Part shown: positions 8,880 through 16,104 of the stretch, in pieces
Position numbering within the stretch: the first letter of the stretch is position 1
Layout: each line of letters opens with the position of its first letter
Assembly (NCBI GenBank): GCA_023300235.1
Contig: JALZWN010000223.1
Span: 1 to 45,188 of the forward strand
Origin: Mariniblastus sp.
GTDB taxonomy: Bacteria; Planctomycetota; Planctomycetia; Pirellulales; Pirellulaceae
DNA: 45,188 nt
Direction of reading: 5' to 3'
Translations under genes and position numbers: made by a program
The notes under the pieces: model-generated
The model's database searches: none
The model's input: the letters and a program-made list of their open reading frames with translations, nothing else
What the model was told of the DNA's origin: nothing

Positions 8880-9041
8880 GTTGTAGTGGATCAAACACGC
8901 TGATTTCTTTTTTCAGGGGAAACCGGCAATGCCTGACGATACTCCTTTTGGCTGTGGGTCTCCGAAACGAGGCAACTCGAATCGGACAGCCAATTTTAGA
9001 AGGGTTTCAGTCGCGGCGAGCTGAAACCCTTCGTTTTTTTT
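8880..9041 (+). ncRNA. Candidate structured small RNA, family unknown
   Basis: The plus strand contains a compact compound hairpin at 8948-8993. TTGGCTGT pairs with ACAGCCAA, there is a 6-nt bulge on the 5' side, then CCGA pairs with TCGG, an AA/AA internal loop, and CGAG pairs with CTCG closed by a GCAA tetraloop. The GNRA loop exists only on the plus strand. A strong intrinsic terminator follows six bases later. The 31-codon frame starting at 8929 looks incidental. It does not match SRP RNA, tmRNA, 6S RNA or the riboswitch classes I can recall. It lies divergent from carA, so it could also affect carA expression. The boundaries are estimates. Confidence 0.5.
8999..9041 (+). terminator. Strong intrinsic terminator
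   Basis: GAAGGGTTTCAG (8999-9010) pairs perfectly with CTGAAACCCTTC (9021-9032) around a 10-nt loop, followed by G and eight T residues (9034-9041). The T tract fixes the plus strand as the terminated one. No protein gene on that strand lies upstream, which supports a short non-coding transcript. Confidence 0.85.
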
Positions 9042-9463
9042 GCGCTTTGCTCAAAGCCCCACCCGGCATGCCAAGGCATTTCTACCGGCCATTTCTGGCC
9101 GCAAGCTAGGTTTCTGAGCCAAAACACTTGCTTGATGACTCGTATGTCAAAGCAGTGGCAGTCAGCGAAAAAGGCTGTTTTCAAGCGATAATCTCGAAGC
9201 CTCTGGTCAGCGTTTTGCCGAGGCAAATTTTAGTGGGATCCAGCGGATACTCAACCGCCTTTTAGCAAACCGCTTTAAAAAACGACAACTGTGGCGATAG
9301 TTCTTCCAGCCTGCCCTCCCGGTCGCGGCACACTCACCAATGGCAACGGAGATGAACTACCATCAAAAGAAAGCCACTTTGGCTGAACGAGACGAGATTC
9401 CCCTAGCGATCGGCGTGTCGTTGTCGTTGCCGCAAGACAGGGCGGAACCTCCCGCCACCTCGC
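9042..9463. other. Intergenic, nothing recognised
   Basis: Between the plus-strand terminator and the end of lpxI I see no gene, repeat or RNA. A 76-codon minus-strand frame overlaps the terminator hairpin and has no protein-like features. Confidence 0.5.
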
Positions 9464-10363
9464 CTAACAACTCTCCGAATCAGCCACCGCCACCAAAATG
9501 ACCCCCAACTTCTCAGCCAAAGCGATCGTCTCCGGTTCGTTTAGGATAATCGTCTTCTCGCCCTCGACCGCCAAAACCGTGCCACCGGCGTCGTGAATCG
9601 ACTGGATCGTGCCAGCGCCGATCGTGGGGACATCGAACCGCATGTCCTGACTTGGCTTAGCGACCTTAACCACCGTAAACCCTCCTTGGCACAACCCGCC
9701 CGCTCGGCGGATACAAGCATCCGTGCCCTCGATCGCTTCGACCGCCATCACAGCCTGCTCTTTAACGACCACCGTTTGCCCGACGTCCAAGCCACCCATC
9801 TGTTTGGCCATCCTCCAACCAAACTCAATGTCTTTTTGCTGGGATGAGTTTGGTTTTTTATTCGTCAGCGTCCCGGTTTTCACGAGTAGCTCTGGGGCAA
9901 AGTCAGTGGCTGGTTCGAAGGCAATTCCACCCGCAGCATAAAGACCAACGACGGTATTGAGAAGCGTGTCGTCGCGTTGGTCTTTGGTCCGTGAAATATA
10001 GACCGGATAAAAGTGCCGCAAAAAAGTCAAGTCAGGAAAATGCTTGAGCAAGTCTCGTCGCCGCTTAAACAACAGCGTCTTAAAAATCTTCCCCGCCATC
10101 GTCGCTCGCTTGACACCTGCCGATCGCAAGAAACGGACTTGCCCGCCCATGCGCCCCATGCCAAACACTCGATAACTAGTACACAGCGATTCTAAAATCG
10201 GATCTGCATGCCCACTGATGGCACAACAATGCACCTCATGCCCATGAGCGATCAGCGCCTTGGCCACTTCGACCGGGAAATCCCCCCAGCCGGCGACAAG
10301 GCCGATTTTTTCAGGCGTCGCTGTGTGGGGCAGGGAGCGATGACGTGTTAGCGTTTGTAGCAT
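9464..10363 (-). CDS. lpxI: UDP-2,3-diacylglucosamine pyrophosphatase LpxI (DUF1009)
   Basis: LpxI hydrolyses UDP-2,3-diacylglucosamine to lipid X and UMP in lipid A synthesis and replaces LpxH in many bacteria. The 299-aa protein has the N-terminal domain with IGLVAGWGDFPVEVAK (20-35) and the C-terminal catalytic domain with EAIEGTDACIRRAGGL (209-224). The hallmark QDMRFDVPTIG (239-249) contains Asp244, the likely catalytic Asp. The product acts on the cytoplasmic side of the inner membrane. It starts 16 nt after lpxD on the same strand, so both are probably one operon of consecutive-pathway enzymes. The first 15 residues are a variable extension. Confidence 0.93.
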   Translation of the reverse strand: MLQTLTRHRSLPHTATPEKIGLVAGWGDFPVEVAKALIAHGHEVHCCAISGHADPILESLCTSYRVFGMGRMGGQVRFLRSAGVKRATMAGKIFKTLLFKRRRDLLKHFPDLTFLRHFYPVYISRTKDQRDDTLLNTVVGLYAAGGIAFEPATDFAPELLVKTGTLTNKKPNSSQQKDIEFGWRMAKQMGGLDVGQTVVVKEQAVMAVEAIEGTDACIRRAGGLCQGGFTVVKVAKPSQDMRFDVPTIGAGTIQSIHDAGGTVLAVEGEKTIILNEPETIALAEKLGVILVAVADSESC

Positions 10364-10379
10364 GATGGCGTGGCAACGC

Positions 10380-11435
10380 TTAAGCGGCCTTGTTTTTTGA
10401 ATCCGACTTGTCTGCTTCCTCAGTTAACTTGGCAACTTCTTTCTCAAGCCGTCGCAGCGTCTTCCGCATCTCGGGCAATTTAACTCGGCTGGCCAACAAT
10501 ACCATTTCTTCTCGCATCGGCTTGGCAGGCGCCCCAAAGACCACTTGCCCGTCGTCTACATTGTGCATCAATCCAGACTGAGGACCGATCTGTACGTTGT
10601 CCCCGACCCTCAGGTGATCAGCCATACCGACCTGGCCTCCCATCACCACATAGTCACCCGTTTCGCTACTGCCAGCAATGCCGACTTGTGAACAAAGCAA
10701 ATTGTGAGCGCCGATGGAGCAGTTGTGGCCGATCATGACCAAGTTGTCCAGCTTCGATCCCTTGCCGATGGTGGTCGAGTCGTAAGTCCCGCGATCCACG
10801 GTGGTGTTGGCTCCGATTTCAACATCGTCTCCAAGCACCACGTTGCCAAGCTGAGCCGAAAGCAAATGCTTTCCGCGGCCAGATTTGTAGCCAAAACCAA
10901 ACGCACCCAACACCGCACCTGCGTGCACAATGACTCGGTCGCCGATGATCGTGTTTTCGTAAATAGTGACATTTGGGTAAACCGTCACGTTTGCGCCGAT
11001 GCACACGTTTTCCATCACCGTCGTGTTCGGAAAGATGACCGAACCGGATCCGATTTGCACGCCGTCCATGATGACCGCACCGGGGTGAATGCAAGCGTCT
11101 TCGGCAATCGTGGCGATTGGACTGACAATCGCTTGCGGGCTAACCCCATTGTTGGGACGTTCGATCGGAGGTTTGAAGTGACCAGCTATTTTGACAAAAG
11201 CCGCTTCGACGTCTTCGACGCGAATGCAAGGTTTATCGCTGATTTCAATCGACTTTGGAATAATAGCCGCAGCGGCATCACTGGCTAGAAACTGTTCGTG
11301 ATGTTTGTTCGAACAAGCAAAGGTAATTTGCGTGTCGGTGGCTCGATTGATAGACGCAGCGCCATTGATCACCGGATCTTCTGCCGACGTCAAATTGCCT
11401 CCTACGAGCTGTGCGAGTTGGTGCAATCGCATCAT
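10380..11435 (-). CDS. lpxD: UDP-3-O-acylglucosamine N-acyltransferase LpxD
   Basis: LpxD transfers a 3-hydroxyacyl chain from acyl-ACP to the amine of UDP-3-O-acylglucosamine in lipid A synthesis. The 351-aa protein has the N-terminal uridine-binding domain (about 1-100) and a left-handed beta-helix of hexapeptide repeats (about 103-300). It also has the active-site motif NLVMIGHNCSIGAHN with His237, and a charged C-terminal helix (305-350) that ends in a Lys/Asp-rich tail. GAFGFGYK (178-184) is also characteristic. The gene may start at either of two adjacent ATGs. lpxI follows after 16 nt, supporting an active lipopolysaccharide pathway in this organism. Confidence 0.95.
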   Translation of the reverse strand: MMRLHQLAQLVGGNLTSAEDPVINGAASINRATDTQITFACSNKHHEQFLASDAAAAIIPKSIEISDKPCIRVEDVEAAFVKIAGHFKPPIERPNNGVSPQAIVSPIATIAEDACIHPGAVIMDGVQIGSGSVIFPNTTVMENVCIGANVTVYPNVTIYENTIIGDRVIVHAGAVLGAFGFGYKSGRGKHLLSAQLGNVVLGDDVEIGANTTVDRGTYDSTTIGKGSKLDNLVMIGHNCSIGAHNLLCSQVGIAGSSETGDYVVMGGQVGMADHLRVGDNVQIGPQSGLMHNVDDGQVVFGAPAKPMREEMVLLASRVKLPEMRKTLRRLEKEVAKLTEEADKSDSKNKAA

Positions 11436-12015
11436 GCTCAGGCTTCCTTTCCTGCCCAGAATTTGGGTTCACGCTGTGACGGGTTCTGTGTTTCGAAAAA
11501 TGGGTAAGTTAGCTCCCAACACTTCTATTAAAACCAATCTTTTACCACGCGGCTAGATCGATTGATGACTTCGGAAAAGTGATAGCACTTTTTGAGGCAG
11601 AACGATCCCTGACCGCTCTGGCGAAGCTAAAACGTGGTGGGTGAGGCTGGCTACACTTGAGACGACCAAATGATTCAGCAAACTCGATTTTTCGACAGCT
11701 CATTGGGTGCCGCGCAAAAGCTTATAACCACCGATGATTACTGATAAATGCGTAGGTGTGCCAGCAAAAATCGCTGTAACGCTGTAGCGTAATGTGCAAC
11801 CGTGGCTGATTTTCTTATCCGCCACATCCACATCCAAAACCAAAACCAACAAGCACGAAAACGCTCGCGATTGATTCACACGCAACAGCCTTAACCCGAC
11901 CAGCTCTCTCCGCTATCTCAGGCTACGACCGTTTCATCATCCCAGGCCACGCCCGCATCGCGAACGCGAGGCCCTTTGCGATCCAACCCGGCGGCTTTCT
12001 AATTTAACCGCAAGC
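11436..12015. other. Intergenic, nothing recognised
   Basis: About 580 bases separate lpxD from the end of the glycosyltransferase gene. No frame looks protein-like on either strand, and I see no clear repeat, RNA or terminator. The lpxD promoter should lie at the left end. Confidence 0.5.
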
Positions 12016-13257
12016 CTAACTGTGGCTGGAGCTGTTAAACGAATTCATCTCTACCGCCGCCGATGCTTCGGGCAGGCTATTGACTTCGATTTTACGTTTG
12101 GTTTTCAACGCAAACGTGGTCTCAAGCAAATCCGTATAACCGTTCGTCATGCTCTGCAGCGAACAATTTTCGACCACATGCTCACGGCCGGCATCGCCCA
12201 ACTGGCTACGAAGTTTTTTATCCCCCAGCAATTGAGTCCAACGCTCGGCAAGCTTTTCGGCATCGCCCGGTAGAACCAAGTATCCCGTTTTGCCTTCCAG
12301 CACACACTCGTCGATCGATCCAACATCGGTTGAAACAACCGGTCGCTGACATGACAACGCTTCCATGATCGAAACCGGACTGGCTTCATTGTGCGAAGTC
12401 AAAGAAAAGATGTCCATCATCGACAGCACACCAGGGATGTCTTGGGTCGAACCAATGAAATGCACGTTCGACTCAAGATTCAACGTCCTCGCAACGGTCT
12501 CCAATCGAGTTCGTTCAGGTCCGTCACCGGCAATCACGAACTGAGCTTCGGAGTTCTTCTGCAGAGTCAGCTTGGCCGCACGCAGAAACAGATCGTGATT
12601 TTTTTCCGGACGCAACGCCGCAACGATTCCCGCGACGGGAGCGTCTTCAGAAATATTCAACTTCTGTCGCCATTGTGTGCGAGCTTCGGCATCGAAAGTA
12701 AAGCGATCGGTGTCGATTCCATTAGGAATCAAAAACACTTTATGCTCCGGGAACTTTTCTTGTTCGACTTGATACTGAGCATGTTGTTTGGCGACGGCGA
12801 TAAAACCATCGGTAATTCCTGTCAGCAATCGGTTCAGTCGCCCAACGCCATCAGGCCACCCTGTCGAGTGCAACGCAGACAAAATCACAGGCACGGATGC
12901 TCGTCGAGCCCCAAGTCGGCCCCAGAACATTTTGTCGCCAGCGCCAACGGTGATCACGGCATCGATGTTTTCCTTTTTGAAAAGCTTGCGTAGTCGACCG
13001 GCAACCGCAAAATCGTACTTGTGCTGAATCAAGTTCTCAAAAACAGTAATCTCGCTCTCAAGCTCTTCGCCCAACACATCTTTTTCTTTTAGGCATCCAA
13101 TCAATGGCGTGATGCGATTGGGATCAAAACGTCGAACCAAGTTAACCAACAACGTCTCGGCACCGCCGATAGGCATACTGGTCAACAAAAACATTACTCT
13201 CAGCGGGCGACCAAAAGTAGATTTATCGGATGAGTTTCGTTTTAGATTTGTAGGCAT
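12016..13257 (-). CDS. GT4-family glycosyltransferase
   Basis: A 413-aa retaining glycosyltransferase of the GT-B fold, cytoplasmic or peripheral to the membrane. The N-terminal domain begins with LRVMFLLTSMPIGGAETLL (19-37), including the glycine-rich GGAE acceptor-side loop. The C-terminal donor domain contains GIVAALRPEKNHDLFL (210-225), FVIAGDGPERTRLE (240-253) and the EX7E motif HNEASPVSIMEAL (Glu291, Glu299). Sugar donor and acceptor cannot be read from the sequence. It lies 90 nt downstream of a NodB deacetylase and near a WecG-type transferase, so extracellular polysaccharide or glycolipid assembly is the likely role. The last 25 residues are Ser-rich and non-conserved. Confidence 0.92.
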   Translation of the reverse strand: MPTNLKRNSSDKSTFGRPLRVMFLLTSMPIGGAETLLVNLVRRFDPNRITPLIGCLKEKDVLGEELESEITVFENLIQHKYDFAVAGRLRKLFKKENIDAVITVGAGDKMFWGRLGARRASVPVILSALHSTGWPDGVGRLNRLLTGITDGFIAVAKQHAQYQVEQEKFPEHKVFLIPNGIDTDRFTFDAEARTQWRQKLNISEDAPVAGIVAALRPEKNHDLFLRAAKLTLQKNSEAQFVIAGDGPERTRLETVARTLNLESNVHFIGSTQDIPGVLSMMDIFSLTSHNEASPVSIMEALSCQRPVVSTDVGSIDECVLEGKTGYLVLPGDAEKLAERWTQLLGDKKLRSQLGDAGREHVVENCSLQSMTNGYTDLLETTFALKTKRKIEVNSLPEASAAVEMNSFNSSSHS

Positions 13258-13347
13258 TGTCAGATTCTTAATTCAGGCAGAAAAAATTAGGCGATGGGAG
13301 AATAAGGCGATGGGAGGCGGGGAATAGCAGCAGAACGCGTTTGCGAA

Positions 13348-14304
13348 TTATTGCAAAGCGTTTGGAGACTGTGGAATTGGATCAGTTGCCGGGAAAGGCA
13401 GTGTCATCCGTGACAACTTAGATCGCTCGTCGGTCGCTCGAACCGTTTCTTGAAGCAATTCTCTGTCAAACAATTCGTCGCGAGGGATGTATCGTTCTAC
13501 ACTTTGAATACGAGGGTCGTAGGTCAGCCAGTTTTTCATGCGCTCGATATTGGGGTCGCCATGCATCCGCTGCAAATGAAACGGGTCTCCTCCGACTTCG
13601 TTCCAGCCACCGTAAGCAGAGCACACGCCCAAGAATCCCATCTCGCGCAGCATGCCGAAAACTTTGGCGTTCAAGTTAGCCGTTTGTCCGTAAGGAAATG
13701 CAAAATATCGGACTCGACGCTTAAGCACCGCCTCTAGTTCAATACTCGCCGCAACCACCTCGTCGACCAACACCCGCTCGTCAGTGATGCTACCCAAGTC
13801 CGGGTGCGTTCGAGTATGAGCGCCGATTTCGATGCCAGCCCGGTCCAGAGCCAATAATGATTCAATCGTGTTCGCTGGTAACGGACAGCCCGCTTTTACA
13901 TCATGAGGGAAAGGTTGCTGCTTGAAAGTGTGATCGGTGGTGACGAAATAAGTCGCCGGAATTCGTCGTTCGACCAACATTGGCAACGCGTACTCGCAGT
14001 TTTCTGCGTAGCCATCGTCAAACGTGATCGACAACGTCGGACGGTGATTACCACTTCCGATAATCCGATGTTGGCATTCTTCTAAACTGACGATATCAAA
14101 ATTGTTTTGAAGCCAATCGATCTGGTTTTTGAAATCCTTGCGACTCATCGTCCAATCGTTGGGATGGTCGTCGGCAACGCGATGATAAAACAAAACAATC
14201 GCCGGGACCTGCCCTTTTCTGGCCATATTGAACCAGCGGAACTGCCGGTAAGGCGTCGTGCAGAGGCGATAGGCCTGAATTAGTGAAGTTTTCCAGTTGG
14301 ACAT
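13348..14304 (-). CDS. Polysaccharide deacetylase (NodB homology domain)
   Basis: A 318-aa carbohydrate esterase family 4 protein that removes acetyl groups from N-acetylated sugars. Motif 1 is SITFDDGY (Asp96, Asp97), motif 2 is GAHTRTHPDLG (metal-binding His163 and His167) and motif 3 is FAFPYGQT (202-208). The catalytic and metal residues are present. There is no clear signal peptide. The N-terminus has a basic region followed by a short hydrophobic patch (VPAIVLFYHRV), typical of exopolysaccharide-cluster members. It is divergent from the WecG-type gene and upstream of the GT4 gene, consistent with a polysaccharide locus. Confidence 0.92.
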   Translation of the reverse strand: MSNWKTSLIQAYRLCTTPYRQFRWFNMARKGQVPAIVLFYHRVADDHPNDWTMSRKDFKNQIDWLQNNFDIVSLEECQHRIIGSGNHRPTLSITFDDGYAENCEYALPMLVERRIPATYFVTTDHTFKQQPFPHDVKAGCPLPANTIESLLALDRAGIEIGAHTRTHPDLGSITDERVLVDEVVAASIELEAVLKRRVRYFAFPYGQTANLNAKVFGMLREMGFLGVCSAYGGWNEVGGDPFHLQRMHGDPNIERMKNWLTYDPRIQSVERYIPRDELFDRELLQETVRATDERSKLSRMTLPFPATDPIPQSPNALQ

Positions 14305-14659
14305 ACGATTGGCCGCAAAACCTAAGGGTGGGGATTTGTCGAGTCAAAAAAGACTTGTGAAGGGAACGTCTGGTCGCTGTAGTGTTGGTCACCACCAGCC
14401 CGAAGCAAATAAAACCCCAGTAATTTGCTCGCCCGCTACCACTTCCGTTTCTCTGTTAAAACCAGAATCGCTACAAACCGTACGACCGTTACGGGTTTTG
14501 CCATCGAGGAAGCCCAAAGTCAGTAATTCGGTTTCAATTGGTGCTCGGCTACAAACGCTAACCTACGTTTCCCCAAGCCAGCATGGCTCACTGATCCGCG
14601 TAATCGCGAAAGCGTTGCAAGCGACCTAATCACCCAACCAACTCAATCAACCTGTTTCC
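14305..14659. other. Divergent intergenic region, no defined sites
   Basis: This stretch separates the divergent deacetylase and WecG-type genes, so both promoters should lie here. I could not assign convincing -35/-10 pairs. A 110-codon plus-strand frame across it has unnatural composition and no motifs. Confidence 0.45.
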
Positions 14660-15448
14660 ATGAAAAACCAACATCGCTTATTCGGCATCAACATCGATGC
14701 GATCCGTATGCCAGAAGCCGTCAGCCGCCTGCGAAACTGGATCGAAGGCGACGAAGCCGCCGACCATTGCCGCTACGTAGTGACCCCGAACGTGGACCAC
14801 GCCGTACAACTGCAAGAAAACGATGCATTGGTCGACGCCTATCAGCAAGCTCATTTGGTACTGGCCGATGGACATCCCATCGTGTGGGCATCGCGTTTGC
14901 TGCGTCGGCCGCTGCCCGAACGCGTCGCGGGATCAGAACTCGTGCCGGCTTTGTTCGACAGCTTCAACCAAGACCACACCTCCGGCAAGTTGCGAGTGTT
15001 TTTACTCGGCGCCATGCCAGGAGTCGGAGCCATTGCCGCCGCAAACATGAAAGAACAATGGCCCAACGTTGAAACCGTTGGCGTCTACAGCCCTCCGTTT
15101 GGTTTCGAAAACGACCCCGAAGAAAACAACTACCTGCTCGGCCGCATCACACTCTGCCGCCCCGACGTCGTGATCATCGGACTCGGTGCCCCCAAACAAG
15201 AAATCTGGGTCAGCAAAAACTACAAACAAATCAACGCCAAAACCGCGTTGTGCGTTGGAGCAACCATCGACTTCTTGGCCGGCGAACAAAAACGCGCCCC
15301 CGAGTGGATGCAACGCAGCGGTGTCGAGTGGCTTCATCGAATGTGCAGCCAGCCAAAACGCTTGGTCAAACGATACGCCAAAGACGCTTGGGTTTTCCCA
15401 CAGCTAGTGATCAAGCAAATGCTTGGCGGCTGGAAGCCTACTACGTAG
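14660..15448 (+). CDS. WecG/TagA/CpsF-family glycosyltransferase
   Basis: A 262-aa GT26-family enzyme that adds N-acetylmannosamine-type sugars to lipid-linked intermediates on the cytoplasmic membrane face. Family motifs appear in order: VVTPNVDHAVQL (about 40-51), LADGHPIVWASRLL (about 68-81), ERVAGSELV, FLLGAMPGV, IGLGAPKQEIW and CVGATIDFLAGEQKRAPEWM. The last includes the conserved Asp and Gly-rich turn. The C-terminal tail ends in a basic/aromatic segment that probably contacts the membrane. The ATG at 14660 opens the family homology directly. It stands divergently to the deacetylase. The exact sugar cannot be read from the sequence. Confidence 0.93.
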   Translation: MKNQHRLFGINIDAIRMPEAVSRLRNWIEGDEAADHCRYVVTPNVDHAVQLQENDALVDAYQQAHLVLADGHPIVWASRLLRRPLPERVAGSELVPALFDSFNQDHTSGKLRVFLLGAMPGVGAIAAANMKEQWPNVETVGVYSPPFGFENDPEENNYLLGRITLCRPDVVIIGLGAPKQEIWVSKNYKQINAKTALCVGATIDFLAGEQKRAPEWMQRSGVEWLHRMCSQPKRLVKRYAKDAWVFPQLVIKQMLGGWKPTT

Positions 15449-15468
15449 ATCCTTATTCAGCGACCACC

Positions 15469-15513
15469 AAGGTGCCTCGGGGAACAAACCTTCGTTAAAG
15501 GTGCCTCGGGGAA
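15469..15513. repeat. Short direct repeat, two copies
   Basis: The 16-base word aaggtgcctcggggaa occurs at 15469-15484 and again at 15498-15513, a 29-base period. It sits immediately left of the inverted-repeat-bounded segment. Confidence 0.8.
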
Positions 15514-16074
15514 TTTAGCGGCAGAGTTTAACGACCAGGCGGCAGCGCCAATCCGAACTCTGGTCGCTATAAATGGTAGCCCGACGCGTGAGCGAGGATT
15601 TCCACGGGTTCCTTGCTCACGGGCCTGTTGATTTAGTCACGCGCAGATAGTCGCCCTTCACTCCGTGAAAGAAGCGTTTGCATGGGCGAACAAGCATTTC
15701 TACAAAACCAAAGCGCACTCGACAAATCTCGCGTCCAGTCACTCCTGTGCAGTTCTTTGGATAAACGCCGGCCTAAAAGACGACTGTCTATTCAGAGCCA
15801 ACCGCGTTGTAAACGTCCACCCAAGGCAGCGCTCTTTTACGGAGTAAAAGGCGACATTCGGATCCTCGATAACGCGTCGGGGGACCAGCTCCCCCCCGTG
15901 CTGACCCAGCCCTGCAGAACTTTCAGTTCCTTCGGCTGGGCTAAAAAAACGACCAGCCCCTTGGCCTTTTAAGCCACGAAAATTCAGGAACGACTGAAGT
16001 ACTAAAAGGCGGTGTGGTTTGCAATGGCGCTGTCGCCTCCGCCTTCCGGATCGTCGTTAAACTCTGCCGCTAAA
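15514..16074. repeat. 561-bp gene-free segment bounded by perfect 22-bp inverted repeats
   Basis: The 22 bases from 15514 (beginning TTTAGCGGCAGAG) recur in reverse complement at 16053-16074. A weaker match continues inward on both sides: GGCGGCAGCGCCA on the left against TGGCGCTGTCGCC on the right, with about 12 extra bases on the right. No credible gene lies inside, but it contains a copy of the interspersed repeat family. It could be a MITE-like element, or two inverted copies of a longer intergenic repeat. I could not identify a target-site duplication. Confidence 0.65.
15561..15690 (+). repeat. Interspersed palindromic repeat family, copy 1 (head plus tail)
   Basis: The head reads GGTAGCCCGACGCGTGAGC from 15575, then a stem in which GTGAGCGAGGA (15589-15599) pairs with TCCTTGCTCAC (15610-15620). 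The tail GGGCCTGTTGATTTAGTCAC (15621-15640) and a small hairpin TTCAC-TCC-GTGAA (15657-15669) follow. The head and stem recur inverted at 19705-19790 and the tail recurs at 45085-45175. Confidence 0.8.
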
Positions 16075-16104
16075 CCCCAGGATGAACTTCCTTAGACAGC
16101 CAGC

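Noticed and set aside
8930..8985. Hammerhead ribozyme-like motifs (CTGACGA and GAAAC) in the structured region upstream of carA
   Set aside because: The sequences flanking CTGACGA and GAAA cannot form stem II with the required closing pair, the stem after GAAAC is not followed by the needed UH cleavage step, and no stem I is available.
8996..9226. 76-codon minus-strand frame near the terminator
   Set aside because: It overlaps the terminator hairpin, has no ribosome-binding site and has a random-looking composition.
11700..11885. Small minus-strand frame with a hydrophobic segment in the gap upstream of lpxD
   Set aside because: No ribosome-binding site, only 61 codons and no recognisable motif, so chance is the simpler reading.
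14297..14629. 110-codon plus-strand frame between the deacetylase and WecG-type genes
   Set aside because: It overlaps the start of the deacetylase gene on the other strand and shows no protein features. The space is needed for two divergent promoters.
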